This document shows, one piece after another, positions 41,661 through 48,649 of a stretch of 58,760 nt of DNA. The notes beneath the pieces were generated by a model. It had not been told where the DNA came from. It saw only the letters and a program-made list of their open reading frames with translations, and ran no database searches. Within the stretch, counting starts at the first letter, position 1. The number at the start of each line of letters is the position of its first letter. The translations under genes and the position numbers were made by a program. This DNA comes from a virus: positions 1 through 58,760 of IMG/VR virus record IMGVR_UViG_3300025127_000039, one strand, 5' to 3'.

Positions 41661-41880
41661 CTTACCACTTACCAACTTACTTGGTAAGTAGATTATAGAG
41701 GGAAGTAGCAAGTTATTGTTTTTATTGGATAAATTAAATTTACTTACCCAACTTACTTCTTATTATGGTAAGTTGGTTTTGTCTTGTAAGTCATTGATTT
41801 TATTGGTACTTACCAACTTACCGAACTTCCCCCCTATAAGGGGGTATAGGGGGGTGGTAAGTAACCCACCCCATACCCTA
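41661..41880. repeat. Three-unit repeat region with strong hairpins, origin candidate
   Basis: A noncoding stretch with three copies of CTTACC(C)AACTTAC at 41667, 41742 and 41808, spaced 75 and 66 nt. Each is paired with an inverted GGTAAGT (41683, 41767, 41856). Unit 1 is a 9-bp perfect inverted repeat (41667-41675 with 41681-41689). AAGTYATTGWTTTTATTGG repeats at 41710 and 41788. Unit 3 carries a G/C-run hairpin (41829-41854, CCCCCCTATA with TATAGGGGGG) and GGGGTGG/CCACCCC. The arrangement resembles an iteron origin or a regulatory array; no proof of either. Confidence 0.7.
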
Positions 41881-41908
41881 TGTTTTACTGCAGCAAAAGG
41901 TGCGAACT

Positions 41909-42364
41909 TTGAAACTTAAAACAGTACCAATGAGCATACAAGAAGCTAATGAGTTTGTAGCGAACTTTCATAGACATAGCAAACCAACACAAGGTGGCAA
42001 GTTTGCAATCGGAGCTAGTTGTGATGGATTATTCGGTGTAGCAATAGTCGGTAGACCTATAGCAAGGAGATTAGATGACGGATTCACGGCAGAGGTGTTG
42101 CGTGTTTGTGTGAACTCTAACGCACCAAAGAATACTTGTTCGTTTCTGTATGGAAGGTGTTGGAGAATATGGCAACAGATGGGTGGAATGAAGATGATAA
42201 CATATACCTTACAAAGCGAGTCAGGTTCTAGTTTGCGTGGTGTGGGGTGGAAAATTATGGGAGAAACTGGTGGTTGGAATGAAAACAAAGGTTGGACAAC
42301 TAGACCGAATAGAGATTGGTTGCCAATCTATGGGCAGTTAAAATTTAGATGGGAGAAAACATAA
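41909..42364 (+). CDS. XF1762-like protein (GNAT-type fold candidate)
   Basis: A 151-residue protein. The series VANFHRHSKPTQGGKFAIGA, GVAIVGRPIARRLDDGFTAE, VLRVCVNSNAPKNTCSFLYG and TYTLQSESGSSLRGVGW matches the XF1762 family of phage proteins, which looks acetyltransferase-like. Start is uncertain: TTG 41909 has AAAAGG eight bases upstream, GTG 41900 is in frame, and ATG 41930 is the first ATG. It may be part of the amidoligase/GGCT group of phage enzymes or a cargo gene. Confidence 0.7.
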   Translation: MKLKTVPMSIQEANEFVANFHRHSKPTQGGKFAIGASCDGLFGVAIVGRPIARRLDDGFTAEVLRVCVNSNAPKNTCSFLYGRCWRIWQQMGGMKMITYTLQSESGSSLRGVGWKIMGETGGWNENKGWTTRPNRDWLPIYGQLKFRWEKT

Positions 42365-42891
42365 TGCCAAAAGTAGGAGAAGATTTATCAAGAGAGCAAA
42401 GGCTTGCTGGTCAGAAAAGATTGACTGATAAACAACAGGCTTTCCTTGATAACTTTATGCACAAGGATATGACGCAGACTGCAGCAGCAAGAAAGGCTGG
42501 ATATGCGAACCCTGGTGTTGATGCTGTTCGCTTGTTGCGTAACCCGGTGGTGCAAGAGCGATACCAGGAGATGCAAGAAGAAGCTCGGTCAAGGTTCGGT
42601 GTAACAATTGAAAAGTCGCTGCGTGATCTGTTAAAGATCCGTGAATTAGCCATAGATAGGGAGAAATATGGCGATGCAATCCGTGCTGAAGAACTCAGAT
42701 TAAAAGCAACTGGACTGCTAGTCAATAAGGCTCATGTGCTACATGAACAAGTTGACAGTCTAACAAGAGAACAAATAGTAGAAAAACTACAAGAATTTCA
42801 AGAACTTGCACAGAAACGCATGAAAGTAGCCACAAAGACCCAAGACGACCCACTTACGATAGAGCATGATAACATAAATACCCAAAAATAA
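42364..42891 (+). CDS. Terminase small subunit
   Basis: A 175-residue DNA-binding protein that starts packaging. The N-terminal LTDKQQAFLDNFMHKDMTQT, then AARKAGYANPGVDAVRLLRN and PVVQERYQEMQEEARSRFGV, is the typical terminase small subunit layout: HTH then helical oligomerisation region. The C-terminal 60 residues would contact the large subunit. It starts at the ATG overlapping the preceding stop. The large subunit lies 5.8 kb away, with the palindrome array directly downstream. Confidence 0.88.
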   Translation: MPKVGEDLSREQRLAGQKRLTDKQQAFLDNFMHKDMTQTAAARKAGYANPGVDAVRLLRNPVVQERYQEMQEEARSRFGVTIEKSLRDLLKIRELAIDREKYGDAIRAEELRLKATGLLVNKAHVLHEQVDSLTREQIVEKLQEFQELAQKRMKVATKTQDDPLTIEHDNINTQK

Positions 42892-42899
42892 CGCATACA

Positions 42900-43280
42900 C
42901 TTGGTGTGTTCGGTCATGCGTGGAGGATCGGACTTTCCAGTCGGACTTTCGGACTCGGACTTGTTCGGTGTCGGAGGTTGTCGGACTGGCTTCTGCCGTG
43001 CCTTCTGCTGCATTGTTCGCTCTGCGTGCAGCTGCCGGATCAAGCTGTTGAAGCGAATGATTGTTCGGTGTCGGACTGGACGCAAGCTGCTAAACGAATT
43101 ATTGTTCGTTCTGACGTGCTCGGCGTCGAGCACCTTGAACAATTGTTCGGTCTAGGAGGCTCAGCAGCGGGAAGCTGCTACGCATTAGCTACGGCGGTCA
43201 GCACGCTGCAGAAGACTAGCGAACTATTGTTCGCTCCGGCACCAGGCCGCAAGCAGCTCGCTGCTGCGAACATTGGCAGC
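42900..43280. repeat. GC-rich hairpin array A
   Basis: A noncoding stretch of high GC (35 of 60 in 42961-43020) in an AT-rich genome. Four copies of a 16-bp near-palindrome RCGAAYNATTGTTCGS begin at 43053, 43094, 43135 and 43219, that is, 41, 41 and 84 nt apart, all in the same orientation. TCGGAC repeats fill 42925-43000 and 43070-43080. Two half sites (TTGTTCG, 43013; GCGAAC, 43266) also occur. The long open frames here are by-products of the repeats. Possible pac or binding array after the small terminase gene. Confidence 0.75.
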
Positions 43281-43302
43281 TTGAAAAAAAATTATTTAGA
43301 GG

Positions 43303-43332
43303 TTGACAAGTAGGCATTGAATACCATATAAT
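43303..43332 (+). promoter_or_regulatory. Promoter with TAGG-N9-CCAT operator
   Basis: TTGACA (43303-43308), then TAGG-N9-CCAT (43311-43327, last half-site altered), then a near-perfect TATAAT at 43327-43332 with an 18-nt spacer. It drives the 43364 gene and the small membrane peptide. The fully consensus -10 suggests the strongest promoter of the family. Confidence 0.8.
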
Positions 43333-43363
43333 ATATATGCAAACGAAACAAAAGGGGGTCATT

Positions 43364-43702
43364 ATGACACAACAAAATAAAAAATATGTTGTTCCTGGTC
43401 AAGGCGACATGGAAAGCATTAAAGAACTCATGAATAAACTAGACGCACATAATGGCGAGTGCGATTACTGTCTTGAAGAAATTAATCAGTATCCTTTAGA
43501 GGTTAAGAAAACTCAAGGCTATGAACTTCTTTTGGGGACTGGGGGTCCGGCAACAAGGATTGTTGGTCAGATCAATGAGTATGGCGAGCCAGTGACGGCA
43601 GAACTGCAAGGGCAAGACTGGGGAACCCAATGGGAAAGAACAGAGGGACAAGATGAAAAAACTCTGTTGCAATTTGCTCAACACTTTTACTTTGGGGGTT
43701 AA
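43364..43702 (+). CDS. Uncharacterised 112-residue protein
   Basis: The ATG at 43364 has a strong AAAGGGGGT ribosome site; an ATG at 43337 in the promoter is rejected. The protein has a CDYC pair (HNGECDYCLEEINQY), a central beta part (GYELLLGTGGPATRIVGQIN) and QDWGTQWERTEGQD. The region from GYELLLGTGGPATRIVG is a pattern known from phage hypothetical proteins. Strong promoter, ribosome site and terminator suggest an abundant early protein. Confidence 0.7.
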   Translation: MTQQNKKYVVPGQGDMESIKELMNKLDAHNGECDYCLEEINQYPLEVKKTQGYELLLGTGGPATRIVGQINEYGEPVTAELQGQDWGTQWERTEGQDEKTLLQFAQHFYFGG

Positions 43703-43703
43703 G

Positions 43704-43784
43704 ATGTTCGGAATGTTTATCGTTAACGCACTAGCAGCGATCACCTTGTTCGGTTTTTTCTTCTATCTGCTTCTCATCACCTAG
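43704..43784 (+). CDS. 26-residue membrane peptide
   Basis: The frame MFGMFIVNALAAITLFGFFF followed by YLLLIT is one hydrophobic helix with almost no charge. It starts one base after the preceding stop, so coupling is likely, and ends 28 nt before a strong terminator. A single-span micro-protein like this could alter the host membrane or act as a small toxin, antiholin or superinfection-exclusion factor. Confidence 0.6.
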   Translation: MFGMFIVNALAAITLFGFFFYLLLIT

Positions 43785-43811
43785 ATAATTTCGGACATTG
43801 TTCGGAGTTCG

Positions 43812-43843
43812 GACCCAGATCCTTCACCGGTCTGGGTCTTTTT
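43812..43843 (+). terminator. Rho-independent terminator
   Basis: An 8-bp stem GACCCAGA (43812-43819) with TCTGGGTC (43831-43838) around an 11-nt loop, then TTTTT. It ends the transcript of the 112-residue protein and the membrane peptide. Confidence 0.9.
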
Positions 43844-43873
43844 GTTCGTGCCTCTGCTGCCGTCCGGGTGATA

Positions 43874-44258
43874 ACGAATGATTGTTCGCTGCCTTCTGCT
43901 GCACCGGTGTGCTCGGAGCGAATGATTGTTCGCTCTTCAGCTTGTCCCGGCGGCCGCAAGCTGATCGTTTTGCTGCCGGATCTGTCACCGCACGAACTAT
44001 TGTTCGCTCACGCTTCCCGGCCCGTTCTACACCGCCTAAAAAAAAAGTCCCAGAATTCTGGGATTGTTCGCCCTTCAGTAGCAGCGCAGCTGACACCCTA
44101 GCTGCAACGCTAGACCGGCGTGAAGCACAAGCGAACTATTGTTCGGTATGATCGGACATCGGACTCGGACTGTCGGACTTCGGACATCCGGACATCTGCA
44201 GCACCAGGTTGCAGCTTGCAGCTTTTTCCGGTTTTTTGAGCGAACAATCTAATATTCG
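43874..44258. repeat. GC-rich hairpin array B
   Basis: A second noncoding GC-rich stretch with four more copies of the 16-bp element, at 43874, 43918, 43992 and 44131, again in the same orientation, and a degenerate copy at 44239. The spacings are 44, 74 and 139 nt. TCGGAC/CGGACAT repeats occupy 44150-44196. Long frames on both strands encode repetitive Arg/Ser/Ala stretches without ribosome sites and are not real. Together with array A it flanks the 43.3-43.8 kb gene pair. Confidence 0.75.
44038..44063 (-). terminator. Leftward terminator inside array B
   Basis: TCCCAGAATTCTGGGA (44048-44063) is a perfect 16-bp palindrome that can fold with an AATT loop. Followed by nine A on the plus strand (44038-44046), it reads on the minus strand as a hairpin and T9. 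No leftward protein gene lies to its right, so it may end a noncoding antisense transcript starting near 44.1-44.3 kb. Confidence 0.6.
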
Positions 44259-44290
44259 TTTGATTTATTCGTTTAAATTAATTTCATAAA

Positions 44291-44333
44291 TAGGTATTCA
44301 ATGCTTGAGATGTTCGCTTAAAAATGTTAACAT
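44291..44333 (+). promoter_or_regulatory. Promoter of the amidoligase gene with overlapping operator
   Basis: TTGAGA (44305-44310), 17-nt spacer, TAACAT (44328-44333). Overlapping its -35 is TAGG-N9-CTTG (44291-44307), a variant operator whose reverse complement has the core CATTGAATA seen also at the 43303 promoter. The orientation is therefore opposite to the other promoters of the family. Confidence 0.55.
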
Positions 44334-44373
44334 TGATTCGCACAAACATTAATCATTACGAAAGGACTTTATT

Positions 44374-45486
44374 ATGATTGATATAGCAATAGGATTTGAA
44401 AGAGAAGTTGACTCCTTATCTGTAAGAGATGGAATCAATATCTTTGCAAATCATCCAACTTTAAACTTTATAAAAGTTAAACACGATGCGAGTCTTCCAA
44501 ATGGTTGTGAGATTATCTTTCCACCTTTGAGTAGTAAAGCAGAATCTACTTGGCAATATTCAAGTCAAGTTAATGATTTGATTATTGCAAATGGTGGAAG
44601 AATAACTCGTCAATGTGGTCATCATGTTCATTTTGGATTGAAACCAATAACAATGAATTGTGAGGATTTTAACAGACAATCAATTCAATTGTTTAAAGAT
44701 AGAAACCAATACTTCCAAGACTCAAATGATATGTTTCAATTTGAAGTTATCAAAGACGTTGTTTATAGATATGCACAATATCAAGACTTCATATCAAGTT
44801 TCTTAGCACCTAGTCGCAGAAACTCAAGATATGCAAGTCCTATAAATGGTTTCTTAAATAGAATAGAAGATTCTAGAGATATGACTCAATTAAAGAATTG
44901 TATTAATGGAAAGTTTTATTCTGTTAACTTATCTAATATTGATATTAGAAATCAAAAAGGAACGATTGAGTTTAGACAACATCAAGGAACAGTAAACAAT
45001 ACTAAGTTAAAAAATTGGATTATGTTTCTTGTTAATATGTTTGATTATACAATCAATCATAGAATCCAAGTTGTAAGACAAGGCGAAAAGTTTATTGATA
45101 ACTTACAAAATACAATGCCAAGAAATACCAAACTCCATCAAGTTTTTGAGATGTTACAAACAGATAATGGTGCGACTACTCGTGAGATTATGGACTCTGT
45201 TGGTATTAATGATGCAAGATCTGTAAGAAGAACCATTAACACTATAAGACGTAAACTAGGCGATTGTAGTTTGGTTATTTGTTTGACTCAAGAATACTAT
45301 GGTCATTTAAATGGTACGTCTAATGGTCTTTACGACTTGAATGGATACAAGATTCCAAAGCAAGTTGAGAGAGAATCTCAAGGCGAAGTTATCATTGATA
45401 ACAATGCAGATTCCCATGTGTTTAGTAACTTAGCAGAGTCATTAAAGACATGGTTTAACAACAGAATATCAAGTCTAGGTAACTAG
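44374..45486 (+). CDS. Amidoligase (glutamine-synthetase-like) with C-terminal HTH
   Basis: A 370-residue protein. IGFERE (6-11), GCEIIFPP (44-51), GHHVHFGL (82-89) and TIEFRQHQGT (197-206) follow the Amidoligase_2 pattern, an ATP-dependent enzyme with a COOH-NH2 ligase fold akin to glutamine synthetase. Residues about 255-300 (LHQVFEMLQTDNGATTREIM) resemble a winged helix, unusual for the family. It would join an amine or amino acid to a carboxyl group of a protein or peptide. AAAGGA precedes the ATG. A terminator follows the next small gene. Confidence 0.75.
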   Translation: MIDIAIGFEREVDSLSVRDGINIFANHPTLNFIKVKHDASLPNGCEIIFPPLSSKAESTWQYSSQVNDLIIANGGRITRQCGHHVHFGLKPITMNCEDFNRQSIQLFKDRNQYFQDSNDMFQFEVIKDVVYRYAQYQDFISSFLAPSRRNSRYASPINGFLNRIEDSRDMTQLKNCINGKFYSVNLSNIDIRNQKGTIEFRQHQGTVNNTKLKNWIMFLVNMFDYTINHRIQVVRQGEKFIDNLQNTMPRNTKLHQVFEMLQTDNGATTREIMDSVGINDARSVRRTINTIRRKLGDCSLVICLTQEYYGHLNGTSNGLYDLNGYKIPKQVERESQGEVIIDNNADSHVFSNLAESLKTWFNNRISSLGN

Positions 45487-45524
45487 ACTTGATTAACTTC
45501 ACAAACATAAACAAGGAGTCAATT

Positions 45525-45764
45525 ATGACAATCAATAAAACAATCAAAGCGAATAATAAAAAGTATAATTTACAATTTAAACCAACTCCAATTTTAGGTG
45601 GCGAGTATGAGTTGGATTCTGATAATGGAAAACTTCTCCAAGATTACGCAACTTTGAATCCATTTCCAAACCAATTGTTTTTTTACAGTCATATTAATAT
45701 CATTGATAAAGTATTAGATGAACAAGACGAAACGATTGAGTACGTCAAAAGAATCTATAAGTAA
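45525..45764 (+). CDS. Small protein downstream of the amidoligase
   Basis: A 79-residue protein with AAGGAG before ATG 45525; an earlier in-frame start at 45489 has no such site. Sequence includes NKKYNLQFKPTPILGGEYEL and a C-terminal EQDETIEYVKRIYK. It shares the amidoligase transcript and terminator. It could be a substrate, regulator or partner, but nothing in the sequence decides this. Confidence 0.5.
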   Translation: MTINKTIKANNKKYNLQFKPTPILGGEYELDSDNGKLLQDYATLNPFPNQLFFYSHINIIDKVLDEQDETIEYVKRIYK

Positions 45765-45819
45765 CCGAGCTACTCGAAATAGCTTCGGTGGGGGGCATAC
45801 CATATGCCCCCCTTTTTTT
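45764..45819 (+). terminator. Tandem hairpins ending in a strong terminator
   Basis: The main hairpin is GGGGGGCATA (45790-45799) with TATGCCCCCC (45803-45812), loop CCA, followed by T7. Just before it, ACCGAGCTA and TAGCTTCGGT form another hairpin around the stop codon. Both follow the amidoligase operon. Confidence 0.9.
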
Positions 45820-45916
45820 GTTTTTGCGTTATAGGGTAGCAACGCACTCGGTTTTCCTCAAATACCCCCCAATGTTTTAGAAACGGCAGCTAAAAAAAAT
45901 TTTATAAAAAAATTTC

Positions 45917-45945
45917 TTGACCTTTAGGCACTCAAATCCTATGTT
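45917..45945 (+). promoter_or_regulatory. Promoter with operator, leaderless gene start
   Basis: TTGACC (45917-45922), 17-nt spacer containing TAGG-N9-CCTA (45925-45941), TATGTT (45940-45945). The start codon at 45952 is where transcription would begin, so the mRNA may be leaderless. The preceding 70 nt are poly-A/T rich (UP-element-like). Confidence 0.7.
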
Positions 45946-45951
45946 AAGATT

Positions 45952-46188
45952 ATGAAAACATATATCATGGAAAGTGGTGATGGGTATTCTGAGTTTACTG
46001 GAAGTCCATCACAAATTATAGATCAGATGACAACTCAATCCAAACTGGCGTTTAAGAACAGGGAGGATATGAGGCGTACTTATGCGTCATTTGCTTGTGA
46101 TTGGACAGGCAGTGCAGTTAGGTTTCATTCAGATGAGGATTTGGTTAGCGATTTAATTCTAAGTGGCGTGTTAAAGGAGCAAAAATGA
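45952..46188 (+). CDS. Small protein upstream of the HTH regulator
   Basis: A 78-residue protein whose ATG sits at the likely transcription start and has no ribosome site, so it may be translated from a leaderless mRNA. Sequence: MKTYIMESGDGYSEFTGSPS, then a charged helical part and RFHSDEDLVSDLILSGVL. It overlaps the HTH gene by 4 nt. Family not recognised. Position suggests a role with the regulator. Confidence 0.55.
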   Translation: MKTYIMESGDGYSEFTGSPSQIIDQMTTQSKLAFKNREDMRRTYASFACDWTGSAVRFHSDEDLVSDLILSGVLKEQK

Positions 46189-46592
46189 AAAAGAACGACC
46201 AAAGTTTTAGTGATTGGAGTGGTGATGAGCTAAAAACTCACCGCAAAGACCTAAATTTAAGTCAGATAGACATGGCAAAGAGGCTTGGTCTTAGCGAAAG
46301 AGGGTACAGATGTTACGAAACGGACAAATATCGCATACCATTGTCTGTAAAGTACGCAGTTTTGTATTGGATTGACACCAAAAAGGCAGAAAAAGCAGCT
46401 AAAACCATAAAAAGTTATGATGATGACAAAAAACCACTAACAAAATTTGAAAAAGAGCGTATTTGGAAGCTATGCAACGCCATAGATCACACAATTGGTG
46501 ATGCAGAGAAGCGACAAGATGAGATTTGGGTAACAAGATTGCTCGATCAGAGCAATCGTGAGATGACAATGATGTTGCAAAAAGAAAGTTAG
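46185..46592 (+). CDS. Helix-turn-helix regulator (XRE-like)
   Basis: A 135-residue protein. Residues about 14-62 (ELKTHRKDLNLSQIDMAKRL, then LSERGYRCYETDKYRIPLSV) form a Cro/CI-type HTH with five helices. The C-terminal half is charged and helical and could mediate oligomerisation. It lies in the operon controlled by the last operator-bearing promoter, so autoregulation is likely. It is the best candidate for binding the TAGG-N9-CCTA operators. Confidence 0.8.
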   Translation: MKKNDQSFSDWSGDELKTHRKDLNLSQIDMAKRLGLSERGYRCYETDKYRIPLSVKYAVLYWIDTKKAEKAAKTIKSYDDDKKPLTKFEKERIWKLCNAIDHTIGDAEKRQDEIWVTRLLDQSNREMTMMLQKES

Positions 46593-46601
46593 TATTATAA
46601 T
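46575..46601 (+). promoter_or_regulatory. Weak candidate promoter for the late genes
   Basis: TTGCAA (46575-46580) with TATAAT (46596-46601) after a 15-nt spacer, at the end of the regulator gene and 32 nt before the first packaging-cluster gene. The -10 is consensus but the spacer is short. No operator of the TAGG family is present. Confidence 0.35.
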
Positions 46602-46633
46602 ATCTTCAAAAGAAGCTTTTTTGGAGATTTTTA

Positions 46634-48649
46634 ATGGCAAATGGACCTTTAGGTGGTTTTATGCCGACACCGGCAGCACCTGCACAGCCACCATCTATAA
46701 AATTAGACACCACAGCAAGTAGTAGAGGCACATTTAACAACTTTTTAAAATCAATGAATGGTGCAACATCGCTTAATCCTCCGAGTATGGCACCTATGGT
46801 GGGTGCCAACCCTATGATGGCACCCGCTGCTAACATAGATATATTTAACGAGCCAGTTGCAATGATGCAAAATGGTGGAGACCCAATGGATGCTTCTTTT
46901 AGTGATTTTGCTGGTTTTAGTGATCCTTCTGATCCTTTTGGCGGTGGTGATACATCAATAGATGATGTAGGTTCAGAGGAAGATCCAACACCAAGCATAG
47001 GTTTGACTTCAGAAATGATACAAGCTGGCACTCGTGATGATCCTTTGAATGTATTTGCAGATGATCCAAGTTCTGCCACGCCAATGGGTTTAACAATGCC
47101 ATCTGGACAAAATTTTAGTACACAAGCAGCCACAGGCACAAACCTAAATTTTGATCAAAATACTCTAAACGAAATTAAAGCACAAATTAACAATAGGAAT
47201 GAGGTTGCTTTAACTGAAGAAGATAATTTTTTCAACAAAGATGGTTCACTAAAACCAAGTGGTATCGCTGAATTAAACAAAAGAAACGCAGAAGATTTGC
47301 AACAAGTCATGGCAGGTAATGTTCCGGCTTCAACATACATATCTGCGGATAGTGCAAGTGATATTCTAGGTGACGCTGATATATTAGATTTAGGTAAAAA
47401 AACAGATCAGATTGATCCATTTGCCATACAACCAACTTTTCAAAACTTTGGATTACCAGGCGTGAGTGGTCTTCCGACTGTTAAGTCAACAAGAAGCACA
47501 GTTGCACAAGATCAAGCAAGAGCTATAGCCAATTTAGTTGGTGATAGAGCACCGACAATAGAAGAGCAATTGCAACAAAACGTATTAGCAGATAGAGGTA
47601 GGGCGTTAGGACCTACAACTTTTAGTGATGATTTAGCAAATTTTCAAGAGAGAGTAACTCTCTCTCCGCCGCCAGATGATTATGAAGAGCAAGTTGGAAC
47701 TATGGGTGCAAGAATTGGTGGGGGAATGTTTCCTAAAATGTACGCTCCAGGTCAATCTGAAATTCAATACACTACAAAAGGCACCACACCTCAAGAGCAA
47801 AGAGAATTAAGAGAACTTAGAGACATAGATGAGGCTATTGAGGTTGCAGAAAGAGGTCCTTTAACTTTTCAAACACAAACTCAAAAATCAACTGCACCAG
47901 AGGATTTTGAGGAAAACGTAGGTTTGCCGTTTAGTGATAGGCGTATGAGAGACATTGAAAGATTATACAATGTTCCTCAAGGCCAAAGAAGAACTGGCGA
48001 GGGTGATGATCCGAACATATTGTCTGGCATACCATCTGCGTTAAATATATTTGAAAGAATACCAAGAGAGCAAATGGCAATAGATGTTGCTTTAGGTAGA
48101 CCGAGATCTTTTACTGAAATGATTAGAGGATTTACTGCCACACCAGCTAGAAACATGGATGAATTTACAGGCAGATTGCAAAGAGATACCATTGGTCCAG
48201 AGGGCGATACTACTGGTTTTACATCTAAAACCATACCAGAAAGTCAATTGATAAGAAACAACAGAGGCAGGATAACGGCTATAACTGATGCTTCTGGCAG
48301 AACAATTACTGGCGTAAATCCAGATGAAGAGATTTTTGGTAGTGATGATAATCAACTTCCTATAATTAAAAGACCTATAGCACCGGTTGTTGAGGAGAAA
48401 AAAGATGATGACAAGCCACCCAACGTAATAGGTGGCGGTGCTCCACGTCCAGTTACAGAACCTGTGCCAACTGTGGTTGCTAGTCCTTTTGCACCATCTA
48501 GTGCAAACATAAGTCCAGTAACATTTGACACTGGTGAATTAAATAAATTGATAGAGTTACTAACTGGCGTATCGGCAAAGCCAGTTGTTGCCAAACAAGA
48601 AGGTGGGTTAGTAAGTGCAGTTGATGAGTTTCTAGCCTCCGGTTCATGA
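46634..48649 (+). CDS. Large disordered virion-associated protein
   Basis: A 671-residue protein. The N-terminal third is Pro, Gly, Asp and Ser-rich (FNEPVAMMQNGGDPMD). The middle has DFQxRVT-type and PPPDDYEEQVGTMGARIGGG stretches. A C-terminal segment (PFAPSSANISPVTFDTGELN, then KQEGGLVSAVDEFLASG) looks like a linker-plus-tail. The segment VALGRPRSFTEMIRGF resembles LQALGRPKTFSEIMKQY in the internal protein at 20740. Preceding the large terminase, it may be packaged or an assembly helper. No named family is recognised. Confidence 0.6.
   Translation: MANGPLGGFMPTPAAPAQPPSIKLDTTASSRGTFNNFLKSMNGATSLNPPSMAPMVGANPMMAPAANIDIFNEPVAMMQNGGDPMDASFSDFAGFSDPSDPFGGGDTSIDDVGSEEDPTPSIGLTSEMIQAGTRDDPLNVFADDPSSATPMGLTMPSGQNFSTQAATGTNLNFDQNTLNEIKAQINNRNEVALTEEDNFFNKDGSLKPSGIAELNKRNAEDLQQVMAGNVPASTYISADSASDILGDADILDLGKKTDQIDPFAIQPTFQNFGLPGVSGLPTVKSTRSTVAQDQARAIANLVGDRAPTIEEQLQQNVLADRGRALGPTTFSDDLANFQERVTLSPPPDDYEEQVGTMGARIGGGMFPKMYAPGQSEIQYTTKGTTPQEQRELRELRDIDEAIEVAERGPLTFQTQTQKSTAPEDFEENVGLPFSDRRMRDIERLYNVPQGQRRTGEGDDPNILSGIPSALNIFERIPREQMAIDVALGRPRSFTEMIRGFTATPARNMDEFTGRLQRDTIGPEGDTTGFTSKTIPESQLIRNNRGRITAITDASGRTITGVNPDEEIFGSDDNQLPIIKRPIAPVVEEKKDDDKPPNVIGGGAPRPVTEPVPTVVASPFAPSSANISPVTFDTGELNKLIELLTGVSAKPVVAKQEGGLVSAVDEFLASGS

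Noticed and set aside
42901-43313. Open frames of 84-135 codons in the GC-rich array
   Set aside because: They have no ribosome sites, their protein sequences are repetitive (Arg/Ser/Cys-rich), and they come from the same short DNA repeats in different frames.
43053-44146. Hairpin array read as a CRISPR
   Set aside because: The repeated element is only 16 bp, spacing is 25 to 120 nt and not uniform, a protein-coding cassette lies between, and no cas genes accompany it. The Cas4-like nuclease lies in a recombination operon.
43777-44151. Open frames on both strands in array B
   Set aside because: Composition is that of translated repeats, with no start signals; the strand with the leftward terminator does not match their ends.
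46606-46622. CTTC-AAAA-GAAG followed by T-rich DNA as a terminator
   Set aside because: A 4-bp stem is too weak; I report no terminator here.
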